From assembly GCA_001303765.1 (NCBI GenBank), contig LJUH01000009.1:1-32148 (forward strand): a stretch of DNA of 32,148 nt, given 5' to 3'. The notes under the pieces were generated by a model. The model searched no databases, was not told the origin of the DNA, and worked only from the letters and a program-made list of their open reading frames with translations. The stretch is from Chlamydiae bacterium SM23_39. Its GTDB lineage: Bacteria; Chlamydiota; Chlamydiia; Chlamydiales; SM23-39. The position numbers and the translations under genes are program-made. Below, in pieces: positions 7,085 to 15,265 of this stretch; position 1 is the first letter of the stretch, and each line of letters opens with the position of its first letter.

Positions 7085-8734
7085 ATGAATTATAAATTAA
7101 TATCAAAAACTTTAGGAACTTATCTATTTTATTTTTCATTAATACTATTTATTCCGTTAGGGGTTTCTTTATATTATCAATTCCTATCTTCGCCAGCAGA
7201 CCATTTACAACCACATTCTTCTTTAGCATTTTTAGAAACTATTGTAATATCTCTTTTATTATCTCTACTATTTTTTTATTTAGGAAAAGATGCAAAAAAA
7301 AACATATCTAGAAGAGAAAGTATTTTACTAGTTGGTTTAATATGGATAGTAACTGCAATAGTAGGTTCTCTGCCTTTTTATTTCAGTAAAACCTTAGAAA
7401 ATCCTATAGATGCTTACTTTGAAACTATGTCTGGTCTTACCACAACAGGAGCTACCTGTATCCATCCTAAAGCTTACGATCCTATAACAAACAAAGAGAT
7501 TATGATAAAAGAAACAAATATCCATGTTACCGAAAAAACATATTCTTTTTATGGCACAATCAAACCTATCATAGATAAAAAAACTGGTAAGGTTTTATAT
7601 TCGGGAGTAGAAGCAGTAGGAAAAGGTATTCTTTTTTGGAGAAGTTTTATTCAATGGCTAGGAGGTATGGGGATAGTTGTTCTATTTTTAGCTATCTTAC
7701 CAACATTAACAGTAGGAGGTAAATTCTTATATCAAATGGAGGTGCCTGGACCTACAAAAGACACCTTAGTACCACGAATTAAAGACACCTCTTCAATTCT
7801 TTGGAAATTGTATCTATTTTTTACAATATTAGAGATCTATCTTCTTGTCTGGACAAATCCTAAAATAAAATTATTTGATGCTTTTTGCATCACTTTTTCT
7901 AACCTTTCTACAGGTGGATTTACTGTAACAAATGAAAGTATAGGAGCTTATAATAATTTAAATACTGAATTAGTCTGTATGTTTTTTATGTTAATAGGCA
8001 GTACTAACTTTGCATTATATTTTCAGTTGATAAAAAGAAAATTATATAGAATCTATGAACCCGATTATCTCTTTTTTTTACTTATAACTTTATCCGGAGT
8101 AATCATTATATCTTTAACTATTGTTGGACATCAAAGAGTATTATTAGATGGAGCTACAGAAACATATACTTTAGGAACAGCTTTAAGAGATGGAGCTTTT
8201 CAATCTATGTCTGCTCAAACATCTACAGGATTTATAACAACAAACTATGATCTATGGCCCTTTTTCCCACAATTGATGCTATTGATATTTATGTTAGTTG
8301 GTGGCATGGCTGGATCTACAGCTGGAGGAATAAAAACATCTCGCATCTACATTTTAGTAAAAATTGTTATACATAAGATAAAAAATATATTTCGACCCCA
8401 TGATATAAGACAATTAAAAATAGGGAAACAGGAGATAAGTTCTACAACAGCCACAACTGTTTTAGTTTTTTTTGTTATCGCTATTTTTTTTGCTGTATTA
8501 GGAATTTTGCTTTTAACATTAGATGGGGTAGATCCAGAATCATCAGTTGCTGTTATAGCAAGCTCTCAAAATAATGTAGGTTTATGTTTTAGAGCTGCGG
8601 GTCCTACACAATCTTTTACTTTTCTATCTAATACTTCCAAAATAATAACAACCTTTTGGATGTTGTTAGGAAGATTAGAATTCTTTGCATTACTTTTACT
8701 CTTTGTTCCTTCATTTTGGAAAGTGGAGAGATAA
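7085..8734 (+). CDS. trkH: Trk potassium uptake channel TrkH with enlarged first pore loop
   Basis: TrkH is the membrane channel partner of TrkA. The 549-residue protein shows four pore repeats with selectivity-filter glycines: SGLTTTGATC near residue 116, NLSTGGFT near 273, QTSTGFITT in the third, and NNVGLC in the fourth, separated by hydrophobic helices. FWRSFIQWLGGMG is a strong family match. Usual TrkH is about 480-500 residues; the excess is mainly an insert of roughly 50 residues (about 127-178) between filter 1 and FWRS, rich in charged and Thr/Tyr residues and predicted outside the membrane. The ribosome site AAAAGGA overlaps the trkA stop. The stop TAA shares its last base with the ATG of the next gene, implying translational coupling. 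Confidence 0.95.
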   Translation: MNYKLISKTLGTYLFYFSLILFIPLGVSLYYQFLSSPADHLQPHSSLAFLETIVISLLLSLLFFYLGKDAKKNISRRESILLVGLIWIVTAIVGSLPFYFSKTLENPIDAYFETMSGLTTTGATCIHPKAYDPITNKEIMIKETNIHVTEKTYSFYGTIKPIIDKKTGKVLYSGVEAVGKGILFWRSFIQWLGGMGIVVLFLAILPTLTVGGKFLYQMEVPGPTKDTLVPRIKDTSSILWKLYLFFTILEIYLLVWTNPKIKLFDAFCITFSNLSTGGFTVTNESIGAYNNLNTELVCMFFMLIGSTNFALYFQLIKRKLYRIYEPDYLFFLLITLSGVIIISLTIVGHQRVLLDGATETYTLGTALRDGAFQSMSAQTSTGFITTNYDLWPFFPQLMLLIFMLVGGMAGSTAGGIKTSRIYILVKIVIHKIKNIFRPHDIRQLKIGKQEISSTTATTVLVFFVIAIFFAVLGILLLTLDGVDPESSVAVIASSQNNVGLCFRAAGPTQSFTFLSNTSKIITTFWMLLGRLEFFALLLLFVPSFWKVER

Positions 8735-9408
8735 TGAATAAATTTCTATTTTTATTTATCTCTTTATTTTTTTTTGAAAAAGCATATTCCATAAATTATA
8801 CATATACCTATGAAGAGACAATAAAAAATCGATCTAATGAATATCAGATTTTTTTGAAAAAAAAAATAAAAGAAATTTGTATAACTTCATCAGATAGATA
8901 TTCCGATATAAAAATTATCTATTCTCCCTCTTTTTTTACCGAAAAATATTTTTATAAATCTAAAAATAAAAATCTTAATTTTTCAATATTAAAACAAAAA
9001 AAAGATCTTTTAGTAAAAGGATATAAAAATGGAAAAATTTTTAAAAAAAAATATAAATTAAAAGATCCTTGGATCCAACAATTTTCCTTTGGATTGAAAC
9101 CGTTTATCTTATCAAAAGAAAAAAAAATATACTTTTGCTTAATTAGTCCTAAGAACTTTTCTAAACAAGATATGCTAGCAAAAAAAATAAAAAAAGAGCT
9201 TTTTTATATTGGAGAAAAAAAGTATACATCTCAAAAAATACATATATCTCTACCTGGATTTAAAAAGATTTTTTGGAAAGCTACCTGTTGGTTTGATATA
9301 GAAAATGGAGACCTTTTAAAATATGAAGGTAATAATGGCCCTAAGACGCCTCTTTCTACAACTCTTTTAAAAACAAAAAAAAAAGGAGAAGTAAAAACTT
9401 CTCCTTAA
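8734..9408 (+). CDS. Secreted protein of unknown function
   Basis: I do not recognise this family. The 224-residue product begins with a signal peptide (MNKFLFLFISLFFFEKAYS) and is then lysine-rich and basic, with alternating short hydrophobic stretches suggesting a beta-rich, LolA/DUF3108-like periplasmic fold. The segment KATCWFDIENGDLLKYEG is the most distinctive and looks like a strand-turn-strand of such folds; this is a guess. The start is set at the ATG 8734, which overlaps the trkH stop by one base and follows the ribosome site GGAGAG; a longer in-frame reading from 8656 inside trkH is not credible. The gene ends within the terminator hairpin 9383-9406. Its coupling to trkH suggests co-expression, not necessarily shared function. 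Confidence 0.7.
   Translation: MNKFLFLFISLFFFEKAYSINYTYTYEETIKNRSNEYQIFLKKKIKEICITSSDRYSDIKIIYSPSFFTEKYFYKSKNKNLNFSILKQKKDLLVKGYKNGKIFKKKYKLKDPWIQQFSFGLKPFILSKEKKIYFCLISPKNFSKQDMLAKKIKKELFYIGEKKYTSQKIHISLPGFKKIFWKATCWFDIENGDLLKYEGNNGPKTPLSTTLLKTKKKGEVKTSP
9383..9406. terminator. Bidirectional rho-independent terminator between convergent genes
   Basis: A perfect 10-bp stem, AAGGAGAAGT with ACTTCTCCTT, around a 4-nt AAAA loop. It is preceded by a run of A (U-tract for the minus strand) and followed by TAATTTTA (weaker U-tract for the plus strand). It overlaps the last codons and the first base of the stop codon of the plus-strand gene and lies 17 bases from the stop of the convergent propeller gene at 9426. 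Confidence 0.8.
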
Positions 9409-9425
9409 TTTTAGATATCTTTCAA

Positions 9426-10712
9426 TTAAAATGATGCAGTAGCTTCTTTAATCACAATTTTACCACTATCATAAGTATTCCATGCTCCTATCACATTACC
9501 ATCAGCACTTGTTGCTATAAATAATTTTGTAATATCTGTAACAGATCCATCCATTACAACTTGCGAACTCCATACTAGTCCGTCAACAGAATCTTTTTCT
9601 ATAACTTTATAATGATCATCTGAATATTCTAACCATGCTACTATTATATTTCCTAATCCATTCACTGAAACAGTTTGCCTTATAATATATTTCCCTACTT
9701 CTGAAATATCTATTACAGGAGCCCAATTTTGTCCATAATCAGCAGAGACTCTTCCTGCTACAGTAGCTTGATCACTTATATAATCTTTATTCCATATAAC
9801 CATAACTTTTGCTTGATTCATTGATATTTGCAATCCTTGAAGAAACTTTGTTTCAGTAGAAAGAGTAACAGGTGTTCCTAACCAAGTCTCTCCTTTATCT
9901 GCTGTTCTATTCATTTTAACAATAAATTTATTTTCTACCCAACAAACTACCACATTTCCTGAATCATCACCTGCTATCTGAGGGGTTACTGAAGCTGCTT
10001 CATCTTCAGAAATAAAAGATCTTGCACTCCAATTATCCCCAAAGTCTGAGGAATGTCTCTCCGCTATTCTCATATAATTACCGCATTGTTCTTTCCATAC
10101 TGCAATAGCTATATTACTATTACTTACAAATATTTTAGGGGTTTCAGAATAAATATTTACATTAGTAAGTATAGTTTCATTTGCTGACCAATTTTTTCCT
10201 GCATCAATAGAATGCCTTTCTCCTATAACAGTTCTTTTTGTAATGTTATCTCTCTCCCATACTACAACTGCTTTCCCATCAGCAGACATTGATATTTCTG
10301 CTATATTTGCATTATTTTTCTCAGGAGATAAATAAGCAGGGGTAGACCAATTCTGTTGAGCTTCTTTATATGATTCTTGTATTCTAAAATTTGATCCATC
10401 AAAATACTTCCATACCGCTACAGCATTACCTGCTTCATCTATTACTACTTTAGGATCTGTTGCTGACTGTGAAGGATTTGAAATCATTACAACACTTGAA
10501 AAGGTTGTTCCATAATCATCAGAATATCTACCCATTATAGCATAGTTTCCATTTACATATTGTGTCCAAATAACTACAGCTTCTCCTAATGAATTAAGTG
10601 CAATTTGAGGATCATAGGATTTAACTCCATCAGATAATGTTTGAGCAGCATTCCATGTTAATGAAAATGCATTAACTGCAACAAATAAAAAAACAAAAAA
10701 TTTTTTAAACAT
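9426..10712 (-). CDS. Secreted Asp-box (BNR) beta-propeller protein, short form
   Basis: The 428-residue protein has a signal peptide (MFKKFFVFLFVAVNAFS). It then has eight copies of an inner-strand motif G-x-A/V-V-V-x-W (LGEAVVIW, AGNAVAVW, DGKAVVVW, SGNVVVCW, LGNIIVAW, DGNVIGAW among them). Between them are seven Asp-box segments (SDDYGTTF, HSIDAGKNW, HSSDFGDNW, RTADKGETW, SADYGQNW and two weaker). This is the clearest propeller of the set. It lacks the C-terminal domain of the 513- and 519-residue relatives and ends after the last blade. The ribosome site AAGGAG lies 8 nt from the ATG, only 12 bases after the upstream paralog's stop, so both are one operon. No sialidase catalytic motif is seen; a surface or secreted carbohydrate/protein-binding role is inferred. 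Confidence 0.8.
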   Translation of the reverse strand: MFKKFFVFLFVAVNAFSLTWNAAQTLSDGVKSYDPQIALNSLGEAVVIWTQYVNGNYAIMGRYSDDYGTTFSSVVMISNPSQSATDPKVVIDEAGNAVAVWKYFDGSNFRIQESYKEAQQNWSTPAYLSPEKNNANIAEISMSADGKAVVVWERDNITKRTVIGERHSIDAGKNWSANETILTNVNIYSETPKIFVSNSNIAIAVWKEQCGNYMRIAERHSSDFGDNWSARSFISEDEAASVTPQIAGDDSGNVVVCWVENKFIVKMNRTADKGETWLGTPVTLSTETKFLQGLQISMNQAKVMVIWNKDYISDQATVAGRVSADYGQNWAPVIDISEVGKYIIRQTVSVNGLGNIIVAWLEYSDDHYKVIEKDSVDGLVWSSQVVMDGSVTDITKLFIATSADGNVIGAWNTYDSGKIVIKEATASF

Positions 10713-10724
10713 AATTATTCTCCT

Positions 10725-12284
10725 TTATTCTACTATTATTTTAGTTGAATCTCTCTGCACTCCAAAATTATCCTCCCAAGTCAAATAATATTGATCTCCT
10801 ATTTTACTATTTCGCATTTCATATTCTAAGGAAGTAGTAGTAGCAATACGTTTTTGTAAATTTGCATATTTATATATGTTATATCTAACTGCAAAAGGAA
10901 CTTTTTCCCAGCTAATAGTATGAACTAATTCTTTTGTTAAAAAGAAATTAACATTTCTTTTGCTAACCTCATTTTTTATCCCTAAATATATACCACTTAT
11001 AGAAAAAGGTATCCATGTTCCATTCGAAGCATAAGCATAAGTTTGTGGTCCTGGTAAAGTACTTCTAAAAACTATAACAACATGTCCTGTTTTATCCATA
11101 GTTATTCCACGTGTATCTGAATTTTGCCCTGCAGGCGATATATCTAATACATCACTCCAAGTGGTAGCTTTATCAAAAGACCACCTAATTTGAACAGGAA
11201 CATAAACACCGGTAGATCTCTGCCAAGTAACAAAAGTATTACCAAATGTATCACATGCAACTTTACAATCATTTGCATTTTGACCAGCTTGAGAAAGATA
11301 TACAAGACTACTCCAATTACTTCCATAATCTATTGTATGTCTTTCCACAATCCTATCATTAGTTCCATCTGATAAATTCCAAACAACTATACCATATCCG
11401 TTATCATCAATACAACACTCATAATCATTACCTATAGCAGGATCTAAAATAACAGAAGAAAAATTAGCGCCAGAATCAAGACTATAAAGTGCATAAGATC
11501 CCGCAGGAGTTGATCCTCTTGCATATAATACAAATCCTGCATCATTCATTTTAACATCAACTATTCTATTAGATGCAGATGAAGGAAAAATCGGAGAAGG
11601 AGGATTTATAAAACCAAAAGTTCCCGCACTCCAATGACCAAACACACGACATACTGGTTCATCAAGAGCAGGATAATCAGAACAAATCATAACTGCGTCA
11701 TCATTATTGTTTATTGCAACCGCAGGAAGATAATAAGTATTAACAGGCGCAGCAGTAAACTCAAGCCCCCAAGTACTACCTCCATCAGGAGTTGAATATA
11801 CATCAACAGAAACTGCAGAAGTAGTAAAAGCAAATAATCCTATCTTATTATCGTTTATAGCTAAACTAAGATGCTTAGCAAATGGATGAATAGGCCCTAC
11901 AATAGAAGACCAATTATCTCCATAGTCTGAAGAATAAGAAGAGTAAAGGGGGTTACTAAATTGAATATTAAATATCACTGCAGCATCACCCACATTATTA
12001 ATATCAAAAGAAAAGTTAGCATTAGAATTAATAGGCGCAGTGGAAATAGTTACAACACTAGACCAAGAAGCTCCATAATCCGATGAAATTACTCTTCTTA
12101 ACTGATAGTCCGCAGCCCCTGAAACATCTGCTATATAAAGACAAAGTACATTTCCATAATCATTCATTTTCACATCCGCGTTTAGTACATCATAACCAGA
12201 AATTACAAGCGAAGGCAAGGTCCAAGAAAATTCTCCAAAAATTTTAAAACAACATAACAAAAAAGCAAAGATTAATTTCTTCAC
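10725..12284 (-). CDS. Secreted Asp-box (BNR) beta-propeller protein with C-terminal beta domain
   Basis: The 519-residue paralog of the 240-1781 protein shares the N-terminal block KIFGEFSWTLPS, the repeat DVKMNDYGNVLCLY, Asp boxes (SSDYGASW, SSDYGDNW, SLDSGANF, HTIDYGSNW, WSFDKATTW) and the same C-terminal domain from YLGIK to YLTWEDNFGVQRDS. Its start is GTG, not ATG: the codon at 12284-12282 sits 6 nt after a strong AAGGAG site, and the signal peptide MKKLIFAFLLCCF follows directly. It is the first gene of a two-gene operon with the short-form propeller. The promoter at 12315-12344 resembles those of its paralogs. No catalytic sialidase motifs are seen. The function is unknown; secretion and binding are inferred from the fold. 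Confidence 0.8.
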   Translation of the reverse strand: MKKLIFAFLLCCFKIFGEFSWTLPSLVISGYDVLNADVKMNDYGNVLCLYIADVSGAADYQLRRVISSDYGASWSSVVTISTAPINSNANFSFDINNVGDAAVIFNIQFSNPLYSSYSSDYGDNWSSIVGPIHPFAKHLSLAINDNKIGLFAFTTSAVSVDVYSTPDGGSTWGLEFTAAPVNTYYLPAVAINNNDDAVMICSDYPALDEPVCRVFGHWSAGTFGFINPPSPIFPSSASNRIVDVKMNDAGFVLYARGSTPAGSYALYSLDSGANFSSVILDPAIGNDYECCIDDNGYGIVVWNLSDGTNDRIVERHTIDYGSNWSSLVYLSQAGQNANDCKVACDTFGNTFVTWQRSTGVYVPVQIRWSFDKATTWSDVLDISPAGQNSDTRGITMDKTGHVVIVFRSTLPGPQTYAYASNGTWIPFSISGIYLGIKNEVSKRNVNFFLTKELVHTISWEKVPFAVRYNIYKYANLQKRIATTTSLEYEMRNSKIGDQYYLTWEDNFGVQRDSTKIIVE

Positions 12285-12314
12285 AAAAAACTCCTTTTGT
12301 TAAAAAATTGCTTT

Positions 12315-12344
12315 ATTGTAAAAATTTTTTTAATTTTTGTGCAA
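12315..12344 (-). promoter_or_regulatory. Putative promoter of the two-gene propeller operon
   Basis: On the minus strand TTGCAC (12344-12339), an 18-nt A/T spacer, TACAAT (12320-12315). The spacer has the same A5-TT-A7-T order as in the promoters at 123-152 and 1793-1821. It is followed by the AAGGAG ribosome site and the GTG start at 12284, giving a leader of about 20-25 bases, longer than in the paralogs. Confidence 0.55.
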
Positions 12345-12372
12345 ATGTTTTTTTTTTACAAAGTTAAATCAT

Positions 12373-13569
12373 TCAAAAACAGCTTTTTAATTTTGAAAGA
12401 ATGGTTTTTTCATCTTCAATTTTTTCATTTATTGAAATCTTTTCAGCTTCTTTTAATAGATATCCCATAAGAGGGCCAGGTTCTATCCCCTCTTTTTTCA
12501 AATGCAAAGCTTTAATAATAGGATCTCTTTTTTTTATCCTCTCTATATATTTAGCTAACTCTTTTTTTTTATTCTCATGTTTTTTAAAAAAATTTTTTTT
12601 TTCTTCTAAAGATAAATGTGAAGCTATAATTTTTAAAACAAGATCTGAATATTTATTAGAATAAAGATATGCTAATTCATAATCAGATCCATTGTGAAAT
12701 TCTTTAAATCTATCATAATAGGTAACAAAATTTATTTCTTTATTCGATAATTTTAAATATCTGCAAAGAGATATTTTTTCTTCTAAAGAATAATCAGGAA
12801 AGAGTTCTAATATTTTTGCAATGGCAGGAGCATTATTAGGAATATATTCCAAACATCTTAACCTCTCTTCTAATAGAGATCTTTCTATTTTTAAAAGGGG
12901 AAAAATAGTTTGTAATATTTTATAATCATAAAAAGAGATAAGTCCCTTTTTAAAATTTTTATATTTAGACATCTTGTAAATCTCTTGATATATCCTTTCA
13001 ATCGCTACATATTTCAAAAGCTCTTCCGCATGAAATATAATTGCTTTTTTTAATGCATCATCTATTGTAAAATCAAATTTAATAGATAAACGAATAGCTC
13101 TTACCATCCTCAACCTATCCTCTTTTATCCTTTCATGAGGATCTCCAATTGCTCTAATTATCTTTTTATTTAAATCTTTCTCCCCCCCAACAAAATCAAT
13201 AATTTCTTCTTTTATTGGATCAAAAAACATGCCATTTATAGTAAAATCTCTTCTTTTAGCATCTTCTAGAGGAGTGGTAAATTCTATTTTATCAGGTCTT
13301 CTTCCATCTTTATAAGAGAGATCTTTTCTAAAAGTAGCTACCTCATAAGAATGCTCTCCCAAAACTACCAAAACTATGCCAAAAGCTTTTCCTATAGGAA
13401 TAGTATGTTTAAAAAGTTTTTCAATAACATCTGGAGAAGCATTAGTAGCAATATCTATATCATCAGAATCTACTCCCAAAAGATAATCTCTAACCCATCC
13501 TCCTGCATAATATGCTATGTATCCATTCTCTCTTAAAATATTTACAATATGTCTTGCTCTTTTATGCAT
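12373..13569 (-). CDS. pcnB: tRNA nucleotidyltransferase / poly(A) polymerase family protein (CCA-adding type)
   Basis: This family adds CCA to tRNA 3' ends or poly(A) to RNA. The 398-residue product is a class II nucleotidyltransferase. Signature YAGGWVRDYLLGVDSDDIDIA at residues about 20-40 holds the two catalytic aspartates in DDIDIAT. RRDFTINGMFFDP is the B/C motif near residue 110, and EDRLRMVRAIRLSIKF is the helix-rich nucleotide-template region. The RRDFTINGM block and DRLRMVRAIR are common to both functions, so sequence alone does not decide between CCA-adding enzyme and poly(A) polymerase. Chlamydia carries two genes annotated pcnB. The tRNA gene in this window lacks CCA, so an enzyme of this kind must exist. 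It is divergent from mutL with 61 bases between. Confidence 0.85.
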   Translation of the reverse strand: MHKRARHIVNILRENGYIAYYAGGWVRDYLLGVDSDDIDIATNASPDVIEKLFKHTIPIGKAFGIVLVVLGEHSYEVATFRKDLSYKDGRRPDKIEFTTPLEDAKRRDFTINGMFFDPIKEEIIDFVGGEKDLNKKIIRAIGDPHERIKEDRLRMVRAIRLSIKFDFTIDDALKKAIIFHAEELLKYVAIERIYQEIYKMSKYKNFKKGLISFYDYKILQTIFPLLKIERSLLEERLRCLEYIPNNAPAIAKILELFPDYSLEEKISLCRYLKLSNKEINFVTYYDRFKEFHNGSDYELAYLYSNKYSDLVLKIIASHLSLEEKKNFFKKHENKKKELAKYIERIKKRDPIIKALHLKKEGIEPGPLMGYLLKEAEKISINEKIEDEKTILSKLKSCF

Positions 13570-13630
13570 TTTTTTAAAAAGTTATATATTTCTAACGCTT
13601 TTTTTAATATATTAAAAAAGAGGATTCTTT

Positions 13631-15262
13631 ATGTCATCAATTTTAATTCTTCCAGAAGATGTTATCTGTAAAATAGCTGCAGGAGAAGTTATCACTTCGC
13701 CTGCATGTATTATAAAAGAGTTAGTCGAAAACTCAATCGATGCTAAAGCTAAAAATATAGAAATAGAGATAAGAGCAAAAGGGATGCAATATATAAGAAT
13801 AACTGATGATGGCAAGGGAATGACTAAAGAAGATTTAAAAAAAGCTATCTTACGATATGCAACTTCCAAATTAAAAACTATAGATGATTTAGAGATAATC
13901 TCAACTATGGGTTTTAGAGGAGAAGCATTAGCTGCAATAGCAGCTATCAGCAAAATAAAAATAGATAGCTATAAAAAAAAATCTTCCCATTCAATTTATG
14001 TAGAAGGTGGAAAAATTATCTCTTTAGATCCATCTAATAGAGAGATGGGGACATCCGTTGAAGTTAGATCTCTATTTTATAATGTTCCTGTAAGAAAAAA
14101 ATTTCAAAAACCTTTATCCTATTTATCATTAGAGATAACAAGACTAATAAATCAATTAACTCTATCCCATCCTGAAATCAATTTTTCCATTATAGATGGT
14201 AACAAAAAATTTTTAGAAAAAAAAATCTCTTTTGAAGAGAGTTTAAAGGAAAGAATCCAAGATATTTTCGGAGAATCTTTTTTTAATAAATTAAAATTTT
14301 TAAGTTTAAAAGAAAAAAATTTTTTTTTAAGAGGATTTATATCTGATCCCTCTTTTACAAAACAAAATAAATCAAATCAATTTCTCTTTTTAAATAGAAG
14401 ATCTATCTTATGTCAAGATATAGAAGATGCTGTAAAAAAAGGATATGGAACAAGGATAAAAGAAAAGGAAAAACCTGTTTTCATTTTATATTTGGATATA
14501 GATACAAAAGAGATAGATATAAATGTTCATCCTCAAAAAAAAGAGGTTAGATTTAAAGATATAGATCTGATAAAAGAAAAAATAATAAAAGCTGTTTCTA
14601 ACTCTTTTGAAAAAGAGATAATAGAAAAAAAAGAGATATTTTTTGAAAAAGATCTTTATTTTTTTAAAGAAACAATTTCTAAAAAAGAAAATATTCCTAT
14701 TGAAAAATATGAAGAGGTAGCTCTCTTTTCTTCTAAAGAGATAATAGCTTTAATAGACCATTATCTCTTAATTCGATCTTTTTTTGAAAAAGATGATCTC
14801 GTATGCTTTGATTTAAAAGCCTCTAATAGTAGAATCTTTTTTGAAAATTTTAAAAATAAAATAAACATTCAAACATTAACTGTACCTTACATCTTAGATC
14901 TTACAGATGAAGAAATCTATATTATTGAAAACTCAAAAAATACACTTTTTGAAATGGGATTTGAAATAAATATAATAGGGAAGAGAACTATATCTATAAA
15001 TGCTATTCCAACATTTTTAGAAAAAGAAGATATCTTTTATATTTTAGAAGTAATTTTAAAAGAATCTAAAAATTTTCAAAAAAATGAACTATCCAATATA
15101 ATAGCAAGAAAAATAAGTAGATTCGTTAAAAAAAAATATACTTTAGAAGAAGCTAAATATATTGTAATAGAACTTTTTAAATGTAAAGAGCCTATGCATG
15201 ATCCAGTAGGTAAAAAAACATTTATCCATTTAAATCTTTTTAATCTATTCTCAAAGATGTAG
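13631..15262 (+). CDS. mutL: DNA mismatch repair protein MutL without the endonuclease motif
   Basis: MutL is the ATP-driven matchmaker of mismatch repair. The 543-residue product carries the GHKL ATPase motifs at its N-terminus: KIAAGEVITSP, KELVENSIDA (catalytic Glu), ITDDGKGM, and the family signature GFRGEALAAIAAIS. The C-terminal dimerisation domain is short. The segment where endonuclease-type MutL proteins have DQHAxxERxxxE reads D394-L-K-A-S-N-S-R-I-F-F-E405, so His and the first Glu are lost. The later CPHGRPT-like box reads HDPVGKKT. It therefore looks like a non-cutting MutL, as in E. coli, where MutH cuts. It is followed 3 bases later by pepP, the same pair as CT575-CT574 in C. 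trachomatis. A weak ribosome site GAGGA is present. Confidence 0.93.
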   Translation: MSSILILPEDVICKIAAGEVITSPACIIKELVENSIDAKAKNIEIEIRAKGMQYIRITDDGKGMTKEDLKKAILRYATSKLKTIDDLEIISTMGFRGEALAAIAAISKIKIDSYKKKSSHSIYVEGGKIISLDPSNREMGTSVEVRSLFYNVPVRKKFQKPLSYLSLEITRLINQLTLSHPEINFSIIDGNKKFLEKKISFEESLKERIQDIFGESFFNKLKFLSLKEKNFFLRGFISDPSFTKQNKSNQFLFLNRRSILCQDIEDAVKKGYGTRIKEKEKPVFILYLDIDTKEIDINVHPQKKEVRFKDIDLIKEKIIKAVSNSFEKEIIEKKEIFFEKDLYFFKETISKKENIPIEKYEEVALFSSKEIIALIDHYLLIRSFFEKDDLVCFDLKASNSRIFFENFKNKINIQTLTVPYILDLTDEEIYIIENSKNTLFEMGFEINIIGKRTISINAIPTFLEKEDIFYILEVILKESKNFQKNELSNIIARKISRFVKKKYTLEEAKYIVIELFKCKEPMHDPVGKKTFIHLNLFNLFSKM

Positions 15263-15265
15263 CTT

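Noticed and set aside
8656-8733. In-frame upstream extension of the secreted protein gene inside trkH
   Set aside because: It would overlap trkH by 79 bases and place 26 residues before a good signal peptide; the ATG at 8734 has a ribosome site.
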